Of a stretch of 64,000 bases of DNA, positions 1 to 11,862 are shown in pieces. Below the pieces are notes generated by a model. The model did no database searches and was not told the DNA's origin. It worked only from the letters and a program-made list of their open reading frames with translations. This DNA comes from Deinandra increscens subsp. villosa (Eukaryota; Streptophyta; Magnoliopsida; Asterales; Asteraceae), in the NCBI GenBank assembly GCA_039602395.1, contig JBCNJP010000003.1, forward strand, positions 66,775,880-66,839,879, given 5' to 3'. The translations under genes were made by a program, and so were the position numbers. The first letter of the stretch is position 1. The number at the start of each line of letters is the position of its first letter.

Positions 1-406
1 CATACAATGGAACTAGGTTACTAATGGACATATGGTTGGGTTGGACATTATACTCAAGGCATGGTAACTCCATCAGATTCCACTACCCTTTAATAAGCAG
101 CCTGGTCAGCCCATAAGCTTACCAACCAGGCGGTAGCTCAAGGTACCCCTTCTTGAGGAAGTCTGCTATGGGTACTTTGACATTAGAAAAAGTGGGTCAA
201 CTCAAGTGACAACCAATCTAGAATCAAGTTTTGACTTCTAGTAAGGAGAAACAACAAGGTCACAAGCTTAGTAACTCAACAAGTACCTCCTTCAGCAAGC
301 CGAGCAATCATATTTAAATAGTTAGGGCAGAGGCAGGTGTACTGGAACGTACCCCAAAGTGTAGCAAGTGTAACATCCATCACATCAGTGCATGCGGTAA
401 GCATCA

Positions 407-1010
407 TTGCCAAAGTTGTGGAAAGATTTCATAGTTAAATTTCAGAACCGTCAACGAGAGGCTACAAAATCCCTCATTGAATGTTTAGGGCAAAGAGGAA
501 ACAATTTAAGAGAAATTGCCGATGGAACCAACGGATGTGCATTCGTGTTTGGTTTGGGCAACACCAGGAATGATTCAAGCGTCGTTAGCATTTTGGCAGG
601 TGTTGAAAGTTGTTTAAAACCCGTCAGGGGCTAGATAGGCAATGTAACTATCAAATGGTAAAAATTGGTGAAAACAAGCAATGTTGTCAAGGGATGTAAT
701 TGGAACCAACAGGCCCATATCCAACAAGATTTGTCGGAATGGATTGGTTGCCCAAGCATTAAGCCGAGACTCTTTATCAGAGATAGAGAATCGTCTGCAT
801 TCTCCTCTCTAGTGGGAAAGTCTTGTTAAGTTCAAGGACTGAGGAATGTGTCTGTCCTAGGCGACATACCGTATCTAAGGACACATGAGGGCCTACGGAG
901 GGATCACCTCACTATTCTAGCTCATATTGATGAGAAGCTCAGGTAAGAAAGGAAAATCGAGAATTTTCCTGTCATTCATAACCTTCGAGAAATATTCACC
1001 AAAGACCTAC
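407..1010 (+). pseudogene. gag/protease remnant of G1
   Basis: The frame 407-634 holds a segment reading like the gag-protease junction of plant gypsy elements (GCAFVFGLGNTRNDSSVV, compare family pattern GxAFxxGxxEARxDxxVV). Around 735-850 a second frame reads GMDWLPKH followed by a degraded protease tail, matching the conserved GMDWL motif after the gypsy protease. The active-site D-S/T-G is not readable. Frames change several times, so no protein can be made. Assignment rests on motif recall only. Confidence 0.6.
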
Positions 1011-1194
1011 CCGTTCTTCCATCTCATTGTTAGGTAGGATCACGGCCTCGCACTCGGGGCATCATCTATTTCTTGAGTACCACACCGACTCACACCTAAA
1101 AAACCATAGTAGTTATACACCCAGCTTCACGAGTCACCAGATAAAGGATTTATCAAGTCAAGTTTACTATCGGGGGAAGCCCCAATTTAATTGT

Positions 1195-1610
1195 TAAGAA
1201 AATGGATGGTAATTTGTGTATGTGCATCAATTTTTGCAAGTGGAACAAGGTTACCTTCCAATACATAACGCTACCTCGAGTTTACGATTTATTCAATCAA
1301 CTTCAGTGATTAACTATGGTTCTAAGAGAGTTAATGGAAAATCTGTAATTCATCAGCTAAGAATTTGGAGCGAGGAAGTCCCGGAAAACTAAGTTAGAAA
1401 ACCGGTATGGCCATTAAGAATTTTGGTCCTAACCAGTGGATTAACAAACGCACTCGTGACATTCATGGATCTCATAAACTGCGTGGGTAAGCACTACCTC
1501 GATGAAATTTACATTGGACTATTAATGATATTTAGCTTACCCCAAAACTCAGGAAGAACATGAAGAAACACCTCTATCTGAACCTATCATTCTTAGAAAG
1601 GGATACAGGG
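1195..1610 (+). pseudogene. reverse transcriptase remnant of G1
   Basis: In the frame from 1201 the sequence reads MDGNLCMCINFCKWNKVTF, then LPRVYDLFNQLQ, the fingers of gypsy RT (family: KDGSxRMCIDYRxLNKxT). From about 1440 another frame reads LTNALVTFMDLIN and YLDEIYIG, matching the segment that ends in the YxDD box; the catalytic aspartates themselves are degraded. The function would have been copying element RNA into DNA. Broken by frameshifts and stops. Confidence 0.75.
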
Positions 1611-1783
1611 TGGCCCCTCTACTATGGAGGCCCCCGATGATTGGCCACCTTCAACAACACCAACAAGGATGAAGTAAATTTCATATTTTGACAACTTTCT
1701 ATCGACGATTCATTGAGAGAACTTTCTATGACTGGCAAAGGTACTACATGTACTAAGGTGACATCCACAACGCGATTTTTCAA

Positions 1784-2510
1784 ATGTTGAAGCGGAAGCT
1801 TCGCATTGCACTGAAGTCATCATATTCAAGAGGACTAAAGACTTCATGGCATGCTGCAATACCTTCAAGCAAGGTCTCACTTGTGTGGATGAAACGCGAG
1901 AAGACCATCATCTATGCCTCACGCCAGCTGGAGACGCACGAGCAAGACTACGCCACTCACGATTTGGGATTGGGTGAAATGTCATTCAGATTGAAGGTCT
2001 GGAGACATTATCTTTGTGGTACCAAACTCACCACTCACAAAGATTACAAGATTATGGAGAGCATAATGTGAGCGTGGATGCTGAGGTACAATTGTATGGG
2101 ATGGAACCCTATTATGTAACTACTGAGATGAGCCTTGTCACATCTCTAAACTTATGTACTTACCATCAAAAGGGAGGGCGGTTCTGGGAGGTGATTAGTA
2201 CGCTTCTGGGATACCAAAGGTGTGGTGGGTTAGCTGGCAATGCACACCCTATACATAAACACTAATGGTGCTTTGGAAGCAGGACTGAGCTTCAGATCAA
2301 GAACTCTCCCTAGTCATCAATCAGGCAAGGCTAGCGTTATAGTTGGTTTCTTGAGTAGCAAGGAAGCCTCTAAACTCAGCCGAGATTGAGCATTTCAATT
2401 TACAATACACATTGGACTACCAAAGCGAACTCAAGAAGCTCAACTTGAAGCACGATGAGAAACGAATGTACAGGAATCTAAGAGAGCTGGCAATGGATAA
2501 AAATTTATAG
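1784..2510 (+). pseudogene. RNase H and integrase zinc-region remnant of G1
   Basis: The frame 1784-2071 contains YASRQLETHEQDYATHDLGL and a following KVWRHYLCGTKLTTHKDYK, a clear match to the gypsy RNase H signature (YASRQLKPHExNYPTHDLEL...WRHYLYG). It starts in mid-domain, so the listed methionine is not a real start. About 2390-2510 resembles the region between RNase H and integrase (KRMYRNLREL, compare KMYxDLK). The template-degrading activity is surely lost. Confidence 0.8.
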
Positions 2511-2713
2511 TTCTCGATAATCTACTCATTCTGGTTCGAAAACGCGATAGAAACAATTGAAAACACTCCATTGGTGGTTGAACACGAAGGGCAAAAATGG
2601 AACCTATATGAGCCAGTGTCTAACTTGCTCCAAAATTCAGATCCTACATCAGCAGTTAGCCAGACTATTACTACCACCAGAAACATTCCTATGCGAAGCA
2701 GAGTCAAACATCT

Positions 2714-3060
2714 ATGGACTCTAGCACCAAACTACCTCGAACATCAGACGAACGTGATACGATCTGGATGATTGTTGTTCAACTGACCAAACCTACACAC
2801 TTTCTAATGGCCGAAAAGACAGAGAGAACAGAGAAGTTATCTCTGATTTATATGAAGAAGATTGCCTCTCGGCATGGAGTGCCACTTCAATCATATCGGA
2901 CCGAAACACTCGATTTTCACCTCATTTTTTGGTAACTTTACCAAAGGCTTTGAGAGCATGCCAAGACACAAGCACTGCATATCATTCTCAAACAGGTGGA
3001 CAGAGCGAACAGACTACGCACATCATTAGGAAAGATGTTAGCGTATGTGTCATGGATTCC
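2714..3060 (+). pseudogene. integrase core remnant of G1
   Basis: Readable motifs are TKLPRTSDERDTIW, VVQLTKPTHFL, YMKKIASRHGVPLQS and, in another frame near 2976-3020, AYHSQTGGQSEQT. These match successive blocks of gypsy integrase (DRLTKSAHFLP, IVSRHGVPxSIxSDRD, AYHPQTDGQSERT). The second catalytic aspartate (SDRD) is changed to RTET, and the chain is split by stops. Non-functional. Confidence 0.8.
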
Positions 3061-3319
3061 AACAAAAAATTAATGCACTAACATTGAGATAGCATTAGTC
3101 ACCCATCTGTTGGGCAACGGTTGGTGATCCTCAGCTTATAGGTTCTGAACCGTACACGAGACACCGGAAGAGATAATGCAAAACCTGAAACTGTATGGAA
3201 GCGTCTCACAATCACCAGAAGAGCTACCTCGACAAACATCCTAGTGAAGGTCTCATCCTATAAAGGATTATTCGTTTTGGGAAAACGAAACAAAAAACAA
3301 ATGCACAATATGTAGAAAT

Positions 3320-3720
3320 ATTAGAGATTGTAGATAGAATCGGTTCAGTAACATATGAAGTTGAATGTATCAGAAAGATTTATTGGCACAAACAACGTTT
3401 TTCATTCATCCAACCTGAAAAGTGGTTATAGGATAAAAGACTCGTCATATCACTCGAAGGGTTCAAAATCAATAAAGAACTGAATTCCACTCAAGGACCA
3501 ATGGAGATAACGGACCACGACGGGGAAACAACTCAAGCATAACGAGATTCTGATCTTCAAGTTCGTTGGAAACTTGAAGCATGGAATGCAGTACACACGA
3601 AAACACGATAATCAATGATGTAAAAGTATCATCAGTTATTCAAAAAGATAAACCTCGATCAACAAAAGTACAAGTTAAATTTCGGGGGAGAAATTTCCTT
3701 CAACAAGGGGATGATGTGAC
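3320..3720 (+). pseudogene. C-terminal chromodomain-like tail of G1 pol
   Basis: Reading frames here give VDRIGSVTYEVE, then RLVISLEGFKINKELNSTQGPMEITD and a degraded RDSDLQVRWKLEAWN. This matches the end of chromovirus integrases (RIGPVAYxLxLP, DETLVIPLEEIQ, EEPVEIxDREVKxL, IKLVKVRWxSKxGPEYTWE). It suggests a Tekay/Del-like lineage. Stops interrupt the reading. The placement directly before the LTR agrees with the element map. Confidence 0.65.
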
Positions 3721-3815
3721 AACTGAATTTGTTTTTTCCTTATGTCCAGCAAATGAACAACAATCTTAATTTTCAGGACGATAATTCCTTCAACAAGGAG
3801 ATGATGTGACACCCG
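3678..3815 (+). repeat. duplicated polypurine/LTR-start segment of G1
   Basis: A segment ending CAACAAGGGGATGATGTGAC (about 3678-3721) occurs again, slightly changed, at about 3770-3810 just at the LTR start. The repeat interval is about 92 bases. The same duplication is found in the inverted relative at 14554-14703, so it is a family trait and not a local accident. The purine-rich part resembles a plus-strand primer site. Confidence 0.75.
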
Positions 3816-6583
3816 ACAAACTCAGGTGGTTTCCTGAAAATACGAACATTCAGTTTACCAAACATAAATGCATTCATACATCTAATAGGATTGTTAGATG
3901 TGTCATTGAGATCATGAATAATCACACACGATTCGAGTCGGTCTTGAACGTTGGGTGACTAATTAACTAAACAGTAAAACGAACAAAGAACATAGATTAT
4001 GCAACTCATGATTTTATGATCTTATGTGACCACTTATCTATGATTTCATGTGTGTTTATGTGTTACATGTGTTACACAAATCATGATACGAGATAACTAG
4101 TTGTAATCAAACATTTACGTAATACAAATCAAGAAGATTTAGCATACATGGAAGAGTTTGATTTTGTGTAATTAAGGAGGGGAATGAAATGAAACTCTGG
4201 AGGAACTTGAGGTGCTTAGTGTGGTTTTTAGAAATTAAAAACCTACTCCTAAAAATCCTCCTCTAAACCGCTGTTTATTCCCTCTCCCCTCATATCTCGA
4301 CGTTTGTTTTCTCTATCCCCTCATATCTTTCTTCTCTCCCTCTTTCTCATTCGAAGTTGCAGCCCCTTTCTCACCATGTTCTACACCAGCAGAGGTCACG
4401 AAGGCTGCCTAGCAACCTGGTTACATCGCAGCAGCCCCAAGGAGTCATCAGGAGCAAACTGATCGAAGGTAGCCTTCTGTTTCTTTCGGTTCTTATTGAT
4501 TGGGTTGTACACACATTTTTTCTACTTGTCCTGCATATAAAGGTGTTAGTAGGGTTTTTTTATGAGTTACATGTTTGATCAGGACCGTGAGGGGGGTTAC
4601 AAAAGCGTAGTCCACCAGAGTTGACTCTATATGTGATGCACGAATACATTTGTTATTTTATGGCATAGGATAATCTCCTCCATGTATTATGTTCACAAAT
4701 GGCTCCTATCTAAACGTTTCTGTACATGTATAGGATCTAGAAAAATGATAGATACACTTCCAAACCCTGCTACTAAATATGTGATCTCATTGCTTGTCAG
4801 TCGTCCATGATAGCTATAGTAATTGATCCTTAATTATGTGGATGCATTTTCCAAATGTGTGCTACATGTATGGACTGTTGTGATGATTCCTTTGACGTTA
4901 TAATCTGAGTTGCTACAGTTATGAATCTTATGGAGGGTTAGTAACCATCCCAAGACGTTTAGAACTCATTTAATTGATCAAACAAATTTTTTATACACAC
5001 TTAAATAAACCACGTTTTGGGACAGCTTGCTGCCAAGAAAATGGGTCGACTTCCAGAGGCCATAACTCACACAATTTTTAACAGAACTGAGTGATTATTT
5101 TACCAGAATAAACTTTAAAGTGTTGGCTTTCTTTTACAAGTTGTAGCACTCCAGTTCATGGAGATTTCGACCCTCTTTAAGCTACCAAAAAAAAGTGTGC
5201 AGCAGCCTTATTTTTCCGGAATATGTAGATAATTTAATTTATTTGATCATGAAAGATAAATGATTTTGTTGAGACTATTGTTGGAATGTGACCATGATAC
5301 ATATAAGAATCTTTATGTAAAGTTTAAGAGCCTATCATCTTGTGGAAGGTCATGAAATCGTATAAAATTAGAAGCCCAGTTAGCAACTCTAAATCATCAA
5401 AGTATATGTTGTGCCCAACTTGTTTAATTGGAAGGTTTTTGTAAAAGACTTGGATAGCTTACATTTATACATGAAAAATATGATTATGTATGAGACATAC
5501 CTGATGTACTAAGAAGCTAGCTTGTGATTATGTGTGTGGATGTTTCCTAGCGACTTAGGTGCATGTTAGAAAATGTGCATTATGCTCTAACCTTTTATAA
5601 TTAGTAACATGCTAGTTGTAGTGACTTGCTATTTATAGGAACTACCTATATATAGAAAAATTTCAACATTAGAAAGCTTAACCAAGCAAACAAACGTAAT
5701 TGTTTAACAAGTCACCAACGTGTCATCAGGGTCGATTCGAGTTAGTTTAGGTGTTCACACACACTTTTATATAGGTGATTCTTAGGAAGTCATCCACATT
5801 CATTCTTTTAACATTCTTGCCGAGCTCCCAAAGGTGAGTTCTGTAACATTTTCTCTCTAAGTATCTCCTTGAGAGAGAAACGCATGCTACAAACAGTTTG
5901 GGGGTAATATAATTGTATAGAAGATCACGTATGTGCAAACATAACACGAATTGCAAGTCCTTATATTTCGAACCGTTAATTTATGAGAAAGCGATGTATT
6001 TTTAAGTAGTACTACTGGGTTTGACAAACCCCACCCGCGTTAGTCACTCTAACTCGACTGGATGTCGAACGGGTCTAACAATAGCCTAGACAGTATCATC
6101 ATCGTCGGTGTTAGACGATGGTGGAAAGGAATTACAAACACAAACAGTCACGCTTCAGTTGCGAACCACATAGTGATAGCAAATATGGCCTAGCTAGCTA
6201 CAAGTACAATTATGATTACACTGGTTCAAACATTGGTACGAACATTTATTTTTACATTGTGTATTTTTGAACTCACCAGCCTTTGCGCTGACCCACGTAG
6301 CATGTCTTTAACGGGTTTCTAGGTCCGGAGCACGATTAGGATGCATGAATTGCATTGAGTTTGCAGCACATTTTTAAAACCTCATTGGTTTATTTTTATT
6401 TGGGTTGAGCGGGTGTTTCGCGCAACATTTTGTTTACCTTTATTATGCTCCTGCATACGTTTTATTTTGTGTTAGCTTGTTTTAAAAACTGTATTTACAT
6501 GGTTTAGTATGGCTAATGACTCGGGTCCTGGTTTGTCACACGCCTCGCGGTTATACTTCGCAGGTGGATTTGAGTGTGTGACA
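3805..6583 (+). repeat. 3' LTR of gypsy element G1 (about 2.78 kb)
   Basis: The LTR starts TGTGACACCCGAC at 3805, directly after the polypurine region, and ends GAGTGTGTGACA at 6583. Its last 850 bases are similar to the reverse complement of 11863-12700, and its first 150 bases to the reverse complement of 14400-14561, which are the two ends of the LTR of G2. The length agrees with that LTR (2.70 kb). It contains no gene; small open frames inside are chance. The exact right end is ambiguous by a few bases because of a short CA run. Confidence 0.8.
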
Positions 6584-6907
6584 CACACCTTGTATGATGA
6601 TTAAATAAACTGGAACCCTTGATGATATGACTTTGATAAAGTTTGTTGCATCTCTTCAGTCATATGATCTTCATGTCAAGAACCCGGAAATGAATCTAGG
6701 AATGATCATGGAAAATCCTGCTTCGGGTTTGTATTCTTCAATTGGTGGATATGCTTTATACTCTTGATCTTCGAGTTCAAAAAACATAATTCACAACTCT
6801 AATGCTAGCACTGGCATTTATGTTGGAATAACTCCAATGGCCTTTAGTTAAATTGAAAAAATGTTTGAATGACCAAAGGTATAAAAAAAAGTCGGAGAGG
6901 AATTGGT
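6584..6907 (+). other. possible copia gag remnant between G1 LTR and LINE
   Basis: A plus-strand frame reads LDDMTLIKFVASLQSYDLHVKNPEMN, reminiscent of the UBN2-type gag of copia elements, with stops on both sides. About 11800-11862, beyond the LINE, a short basic stretch could be the continuation, which would make this the LINE's insertion target. Only weak support; nothing else recognisable is here. Confidence 0.3.
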
Positions 6908-7107
6908 GTTTTTTTTTTGGGTAAAGGGTTACCCCGATGATTGTATATATATACCACATAAAAAAACAAGTAGTAAGGAAAAACCCTTACTAGTTCATAC
7001 TAGGGACATGCCCCTAAGTATGTAAACCAAGAACAAACTAGGAAATAAGACCAACAAAAAGAAACCACCTAGCACAACAAACTAGGGCCACAACCAAAAC
7101 AAACAGA

Positions 7108-8298
7108 CTACATCATGCCAACATAATCTCTAACACTACCACGCATACCCCAACCATCCAGGATGCGCAACACTGTAGGGGACTTGTTCCACTTTAAACC
7201 AATCAATCTATTGCGAACAACGTCAACAATCAGGTGAATCAGGGCATCAGGGGGACAAGCATGAGTGTTGAAAATCCGCTTGTTCCTTTCCTGCCAAATG
7301 TAGTACGCTGCAGCATGAACCACTAGTTTGTCTCACACATTGATTAGCGAGGCCGAAGATCTGGCAAATAGATAGTTAGAAATATCAACCCAGGAGTCAG
7401 AAAACCCCTTCATATTAGTGTAATCACGAAGCCTCTTCCAAACTTGAGACGAATACTCACACTCAAAAAACAAATGAGAGTGAGAATCAAAAATTTTGTA
7501 ACACAGAAGGCAATACATCATGTTCATATTCTTACGTCTCAAAATATCCCAACTCAGAATTTTATCTTGAGTCAACAACCTTTCCCTCATTATCAACCAA
7601 ACAAGGAAAGCATGTCGGGGAATACACTAGGCAAACCAAACAAAACGACACCACGGCACCTCCAAATTTCTAACCCGAACAAACTCCCAAACCAGAGCAG
7701 AAGAGAAATCAAGCAACTGACCCCCAACTCTCCAACTCAATCTGTCCTCAACATCCGAGTTTAGGACAACAGTTGTGGTCTCATTTAGAACAGGGTAAAG
7801 GTTATACCAAGCCACGGGCCAATTCCACCCATTCTGATCACAAATATCGGCCACTTTAGTAGTAGAGGTAAATCCAGCAGAGAATATAGAACGAGAAGAA
7901 GTAAAACGACATAAAGGACCAGATTCAGTTCATTTATCAAACCAAGCAGACATATTTCTCCCATTACCGAGCAAAGACCAAATAAAATGACGAATAACAA
8001 GCCTAATCGACATGATCTTCCTCCAACTCCAACAACAAAAGGTGGGGCACTTACAATCCCAAATATTTGTATTTCTTATCCGACAAGCGAAAACCCACGC
8101 AACCCAAAGAGAGTCACGTTTGGTAACGATGCTCCAAAGATGAGACGCCATCAGAGCTTTACTCATATCACCAATCCGTCTAATACCTAAGCCCCCTTCA
8201 TCTTTGGGAACACACACATCTTTCCAAGCAACTTTCGCCATACCCTTCTTGAACACCCCATGGCACCAAAGAAAATCCGTCATTTTCTTCTCCAGCAC
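7108..8298 (-). pseudogene. LINE ORF2 C-terminus with zf-RVT domain
   Basis: Frames here read in order KKMTDFLWCHGVFKKGMAKVAW, GGLGIRRIGDMSKALMASHLW, then RERLLTQDKILSW, MNMMYCLLCYKIFDSHSHLFFEC and AAAYYIWQERNKRIF. The CxxC and HxxxxC pattern is the zinc-binding region (zf-RVT) typical of plant L1 ORF2 C-termini. The domain is thought to help RNA or target binding. Frames shift at about 7330, 7600 and 7930. It ends about 200 bases before the poly(A). Confidence 0.8.
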
Positions 8299-8334
8299 AA
8301 CAATACTAGACGCCGGGAGAATGAAAACCGAGGA

Positions 8335-9901
8335 CTAGTAGAGATGCAAAGAAGACAGGGCAGAGATTTTAAGTTGCACTCTACTAGCAAAAGATAAAAA
8401 TCTATTTCTCCAGCTAGCAATGCGGCTATCAAGTTTCTCAATAAGGATAACACAATCTTTAGATAAGAGTCTAGAAGAAATCAGAGGAACGCCCAGGTAA
8501 CGTACAGGAAGAAAACCCTCATCCATGCACATGACCGATAGGATACCTTCCTTCACAGTAGTAGGCACATTGCAAAAGAAGGTAGTACTCTTTTGGGGGC
8601 TAGGGATAAGACCCGACATTCTAGAGAATCTGGTCAATGACCGGAAAATACAAGACACGGAAGGCACATCACCTCTAGAAAAAATAAAGAGGTCATCAAC
8701 AAAACAGTGATTATTAATCTTTAGCTTTTCACATCTGTTGTGAAACCTGAAAGAAGAATCAATACGAACAGCATGCTGAAGAACAAGGGTCAGAATCTCC
8801 ATAACCAAAGTAAAAAGATAAGGAGATAACGGGTCACCTTCTCTAAGGCCCAGTTTACCTTTAAAGTACCCATGGATATCACCATCAATATAAATAGAAT
8901 ACGATGGATAGGAAACACACATCATAATCCAATGCACCATTCTAGAATGGAAACCAAAACCCAACAGAATCTTTTCAAGAAACTGCCAATCAACCGGGTC
9001 ATAAGCTTTCTGGATATCAATTTTGAATGCACAACGAGGGGGACCCCAAGAACGATGATAGTTGTGCATAAGCTCCCGAGTAAGAGGAATATTGTCTGAG
9101 ATCCTCCGACCCGGAATAAAACAGATTGGTTAACATTCATAGTATTAGCAAGTTCCTCCTTCATACGACCAGCCACAATCTTGACAATACATTTGTATAT
9201 AACATTGCAATAAGAGATAGGTATATAATCAGTAATCATAGACGGTGTAGTCACTTTAGGAACCAAAGCAATAATAGTGTAATGCATCTCCCTCAGAAGT
9301 TTCCCAGTAATAAAAAAATCCTGCACAGCGAGACAAACCTCTTTCCCGACAATAGACCAAGCACTTTTGAAGAAGGCAGCAGTGAAACCATTCAGGCCCG
9401 GCGCTTTATTATCCCCCATAGAAAATATAGCATCCCTGATTTCGTTGTCCTCAACCGGACGTATCATGTAACTAGAAGACCCTGGATCCAACCGTTTCAC
9501 AAACAACTCAGAAGAGATGCTCAAATCCGTATTACCGACACCACCAAGAAAATTTTCGTAGTGTTTGACAAAAGCAATGGAGATCTCATCACCCTCATAA
9601 TTGGTGTACCCTCGCACATTTATCTCCCACACTTCCTTGACAGACTCCAAAAAACCTAGATCACGTCAATACAACACCGATGGTGCCTCCTCTTCAGAGA
9701 CACATGAAAATAAGTCGTATTAGAATCACCTATAGCAAGCCAATGGACTTTTAATTTCTGCTTTAAAAACAATCCCTCGTCAAGCGAAGCAACCTGGAAC
9801 TCTTTGAGGCACCGCCAATCTTCCTCCCTCAAAACATCATTTAATGGGTCTGGCACACTTAATGTCATCAAGCCGGTTGTGAATAGAATCCACTTTATCA
9901 T
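8335..9901 (-). pseudogene. LINE ORF2 reverse transcriptase
   Basis: Clear non-LTR RT blocks are NKAPGLNGFTAAFFKSAW, TIIALVPKV, FKIDIQKAYDPVDW, GLREGDPLSPYLFTLVME and the catalytic box CFVDDLF (FVDD encoded at 8703-8692). RYLGVPLISSRLL follows. The enzyme would copy LINE RNA at a nicked target. Two long frames, 9650-8922 and 9069-8335, overlap with a frameshift, and a stop lies near 9656. A 60-base internal duplication disrupts the sequence upstream (see separate entry). Confidence 0.9.
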
Positions 9902-10031
9902 GTAAATTGCCCTGTTTGAAAAGTAACCTACACAAAGGAGGTTTCAGCATCTTAAGCTTTTTAACAACACATAATTGGTGTACCCCCTGCATATTTATCT
10001 CCCACACTTCCTTGACAGACTCCAAAAAACC
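9597..10031 (-). repeat. internal 60-bp duplication in LINE ORF2
   Basis: Positions 9597-9656 and 9971-10031 are near-identical (a few mismatches and one indel) and both encode a version of LESVKEVWEIN. In the related LINE at 23293-26463 the segment occurs only once, at the position of the 9971 copy. The 9597 copy replaces the residues expected between HHRCCIDVI and YEGDE. It therefore looks like a secondary copy inserted during replication or repair. Confidence 0.8.
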
Positions 10032-10315
10032 CGGTTTAGTTGTCAGAAAATTCGCAAACTTAAAAGGTCTCGGCTTCATCTTTTTTTTTTACTAGCAATT
10101 CTCAGAACACACGGGCAATGGTCAGAAATCCGACAAGGCTAAAAATAGCGCAAGCACGTGTTACCCATAACCCTATCAATCTTTTTGAGAATACCAACAC
10201 CCTTCTTCGGTTTCCGAGTCAAAGTAAAGTGAATTCCAGGGCTATTGATGTCAAATAACTCGATATCATGCACACAACCTTTGAACTCTTGCATACCCCG
10301 GTCAACCCCTGATGA

Positions 10316-10954
10316 TCACACCAACTTATCTTCAATATTGAGGGCCGAATTAAAGTCACCCATAACAACCCAAGCACAATCTTTAACAAATAACTTATAT
10401 TTTCTGAGATCATCCCACAACAAACGCCTCTTCACATAATAGTTATCCGCATAGAACATTGAGCAAAAGAACATTTGTTTAGAGTCTTTACAAAAAACTT
10501 GAGCATGCATAATTTGATCAGATTGAGAGATTATCATGACCTCAAAGACATCCGCATCCCAACCCAAGATGATTCGAGTACCCTTCCTACACATATTACC
10601 ATTGGCTAACCAATCCCACCTTTTAAACACACCCTTACAAACCTGGAAAAGCTTTCCAACATGCACATGAGACTCAAGAATAACACACATACTAAGGTTA
10701 TTTTCTTTTACAACCTGATGAACCTCCTTTTGTTTGAGGGAACGGTTCAAACCCCTAATATTCCACGACGCAAGACTAATCATTGGAAACCCCATCAGAA
10801 GGAGTGCTTGCCCCTTTAAGAGTTGTTTTGTTCCCCTTACCATAAACATTTCTGTTTCGTTATAGATTTCTTCCACCTCATCATCACTCTCATTAGTATC
10901 CACGTTATGATAATTGAAAACCTTTGACTGCGGTTTCAAACTAGAGGCTACCAA
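10316..10954 (-). pseudogene. LINE ORF2 endonuclease domain
   Basis: The frame contains SLASWNIRGLN at the start of the apurinic-like endonuclease fold, the catalytic glutamate segment ILESHV, and WVVMGDFNSAL, all diagnostic of L1 endonuclease, which nicks target DNA to prime reverse transcription. The frame is then broken; the end of the domain (KIDRVMG, FPDACAIF in the sister LINE) continues in other frames to about 10180. The acidic N-terminal 60 residues may be linker between ORF1 and ORF2. Confidence 0.85.
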
Positions 10955-11030
10955 AGAAGCCGTCCCACTAGCCGTCCCACCATCAACTTGTTCAAGAACA
11001 ACAAACGGGTTCGAAGTTGAGATCCCCTGA

Positions 11031-11767
11031 TCATGGACGGTGCTCGAATTTTGGTTTTACTTTCGTTGGCTGTATAGGTTGTTTTCTAGCTACTTTTTCC
11101 TGTTTTGGTTCAATAAAGCCCTCGTTGTCAACCTTCTGAGCAGCCGGTTTCTTTTCCAGATTAGGACATCCATTAGAATCATGTCCAGAAACACAACAAT
11201 GTTTGCATCTAGGGGGTTTCCACTCGTACTCCACATAAACAGTTTCCTTTATGAACTTATTCCTTCTAAATCTGGTATTGCAACCATTATAGTTTCTAAC
11301 TCTTTCTCAGCCGATAGCTCAAGTAGAGCTCTAGCAAAACTACTTCTGCCCCAAACATTCATGCACATCGAAGGAGTAAGAGAATCAAGAAGCTTAGGAG
11401 TACCCACCTTAGTAGCGATCATGCTAACACCATCTGTATACGCAGCAATGGGAATATCATGAAATTTGACCCACACCGTAATAGATTTTATAGCATCCTT
11501 CTTAAGCTTTGTAGTAGGGGTCCATATATTAAGGAATAGAGGACGATTTTTTATAAGCCAAGGGCCCCCCTCAAGCGCATCAATCATACCCTCCTTCTTA
11601 GAAAATCTAAAGAAGAAAAACCCATTAGCATTCATCATCGTTTTTTGCAAACCAAATTTATTCCAGTTCTGCTTCACATAATAGTCGACCACAGGGAAAG
11701 CAATTCTATCCCCTAAAAAGTAACCAGGGTTAAACAACACTTTGTCAAAAACTACCAAATTTGTCAA
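11031..11767 (-). pseudogene. LINE ORF1, DUF4283 plus zinc knuckle
   Basis: The upstream frame (11767-11249, about 172 residues) has the DUF4283 pattern: FFFFRFSKKEGMIDALEGGPW, then LFLNIWTP, ITVWVKFHDIP and SFARALLEL. The second frame (11234-11031) holds CKHCCVSGHDSNGC, a perfect CX2CX4HX4C zinc knuckle. A one-base frameshift near 11245 separates them: shifting frame gives a continuous passage KETVYVEYEWKPPRC. ORF1 products bind element RNA. The first listed residue is not an ATG; the real start is upstream or lost. Confidence 0.85.
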
Positions 11768-11862
11768 GAAGTTTGTTTCTTTTCAATCTGGATCTGATTC
11801 GTCAATGTCTATCGAAAATTCTTCTTCCGAAAGGGTTCAAAACCTAAGGTTAAAAGGCCTGA

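Larger units (their letters stand above)
1..3804 (+). mobile_element. Ty3/gypsy element G1, decayed internal region
   Basis: The order gag/protease, reverse transcriptase, RNase H, integrase and a chromodomain-like tail can be read on the plus strand, in scattered frames with many stops, ending at an LTR that starts at 3805. The order PR-RT-RH-IN defines Ty3/gypsy. The 5' LTR and start of gag lie left of the window. The element is surely inactive. It belongs to the same family as the inverted element at 11863-22677: LTRs and the polypurine duplication match. Confidence is high for class and orientation, moderate for exact domain borders. Confidence 0.85.
6908..11800 (-). mobile_element. L1-type LINE, near full length, decayed
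   Basis: Reading leftward, the element has ORF1 (DUF4283 plus zinc knuckle, 11767-11031), ORF2 (endonuclease, reverse transcriptase, zf-RVT, about 10950-7100) and a 3' end of the form AATCA-CGGGGTAACCCTTTACCC followed by poly(A), seen as a T run at 6909-6918. Four more LINE copies in the window share this 3' terminus. Several frameshifts and stops make it inactive. No clear target duplication was found; the 5' border is uncertain, between 11768 and 11862. Confidence 0.85.

Noticed and set aside
9126..9659. 177-codon plus-strand open frame
   Set aside because: It is antisense to the LINE reverse transcriptase, which has clear catalytic motifs on the other strand; no domain in the plus reading.
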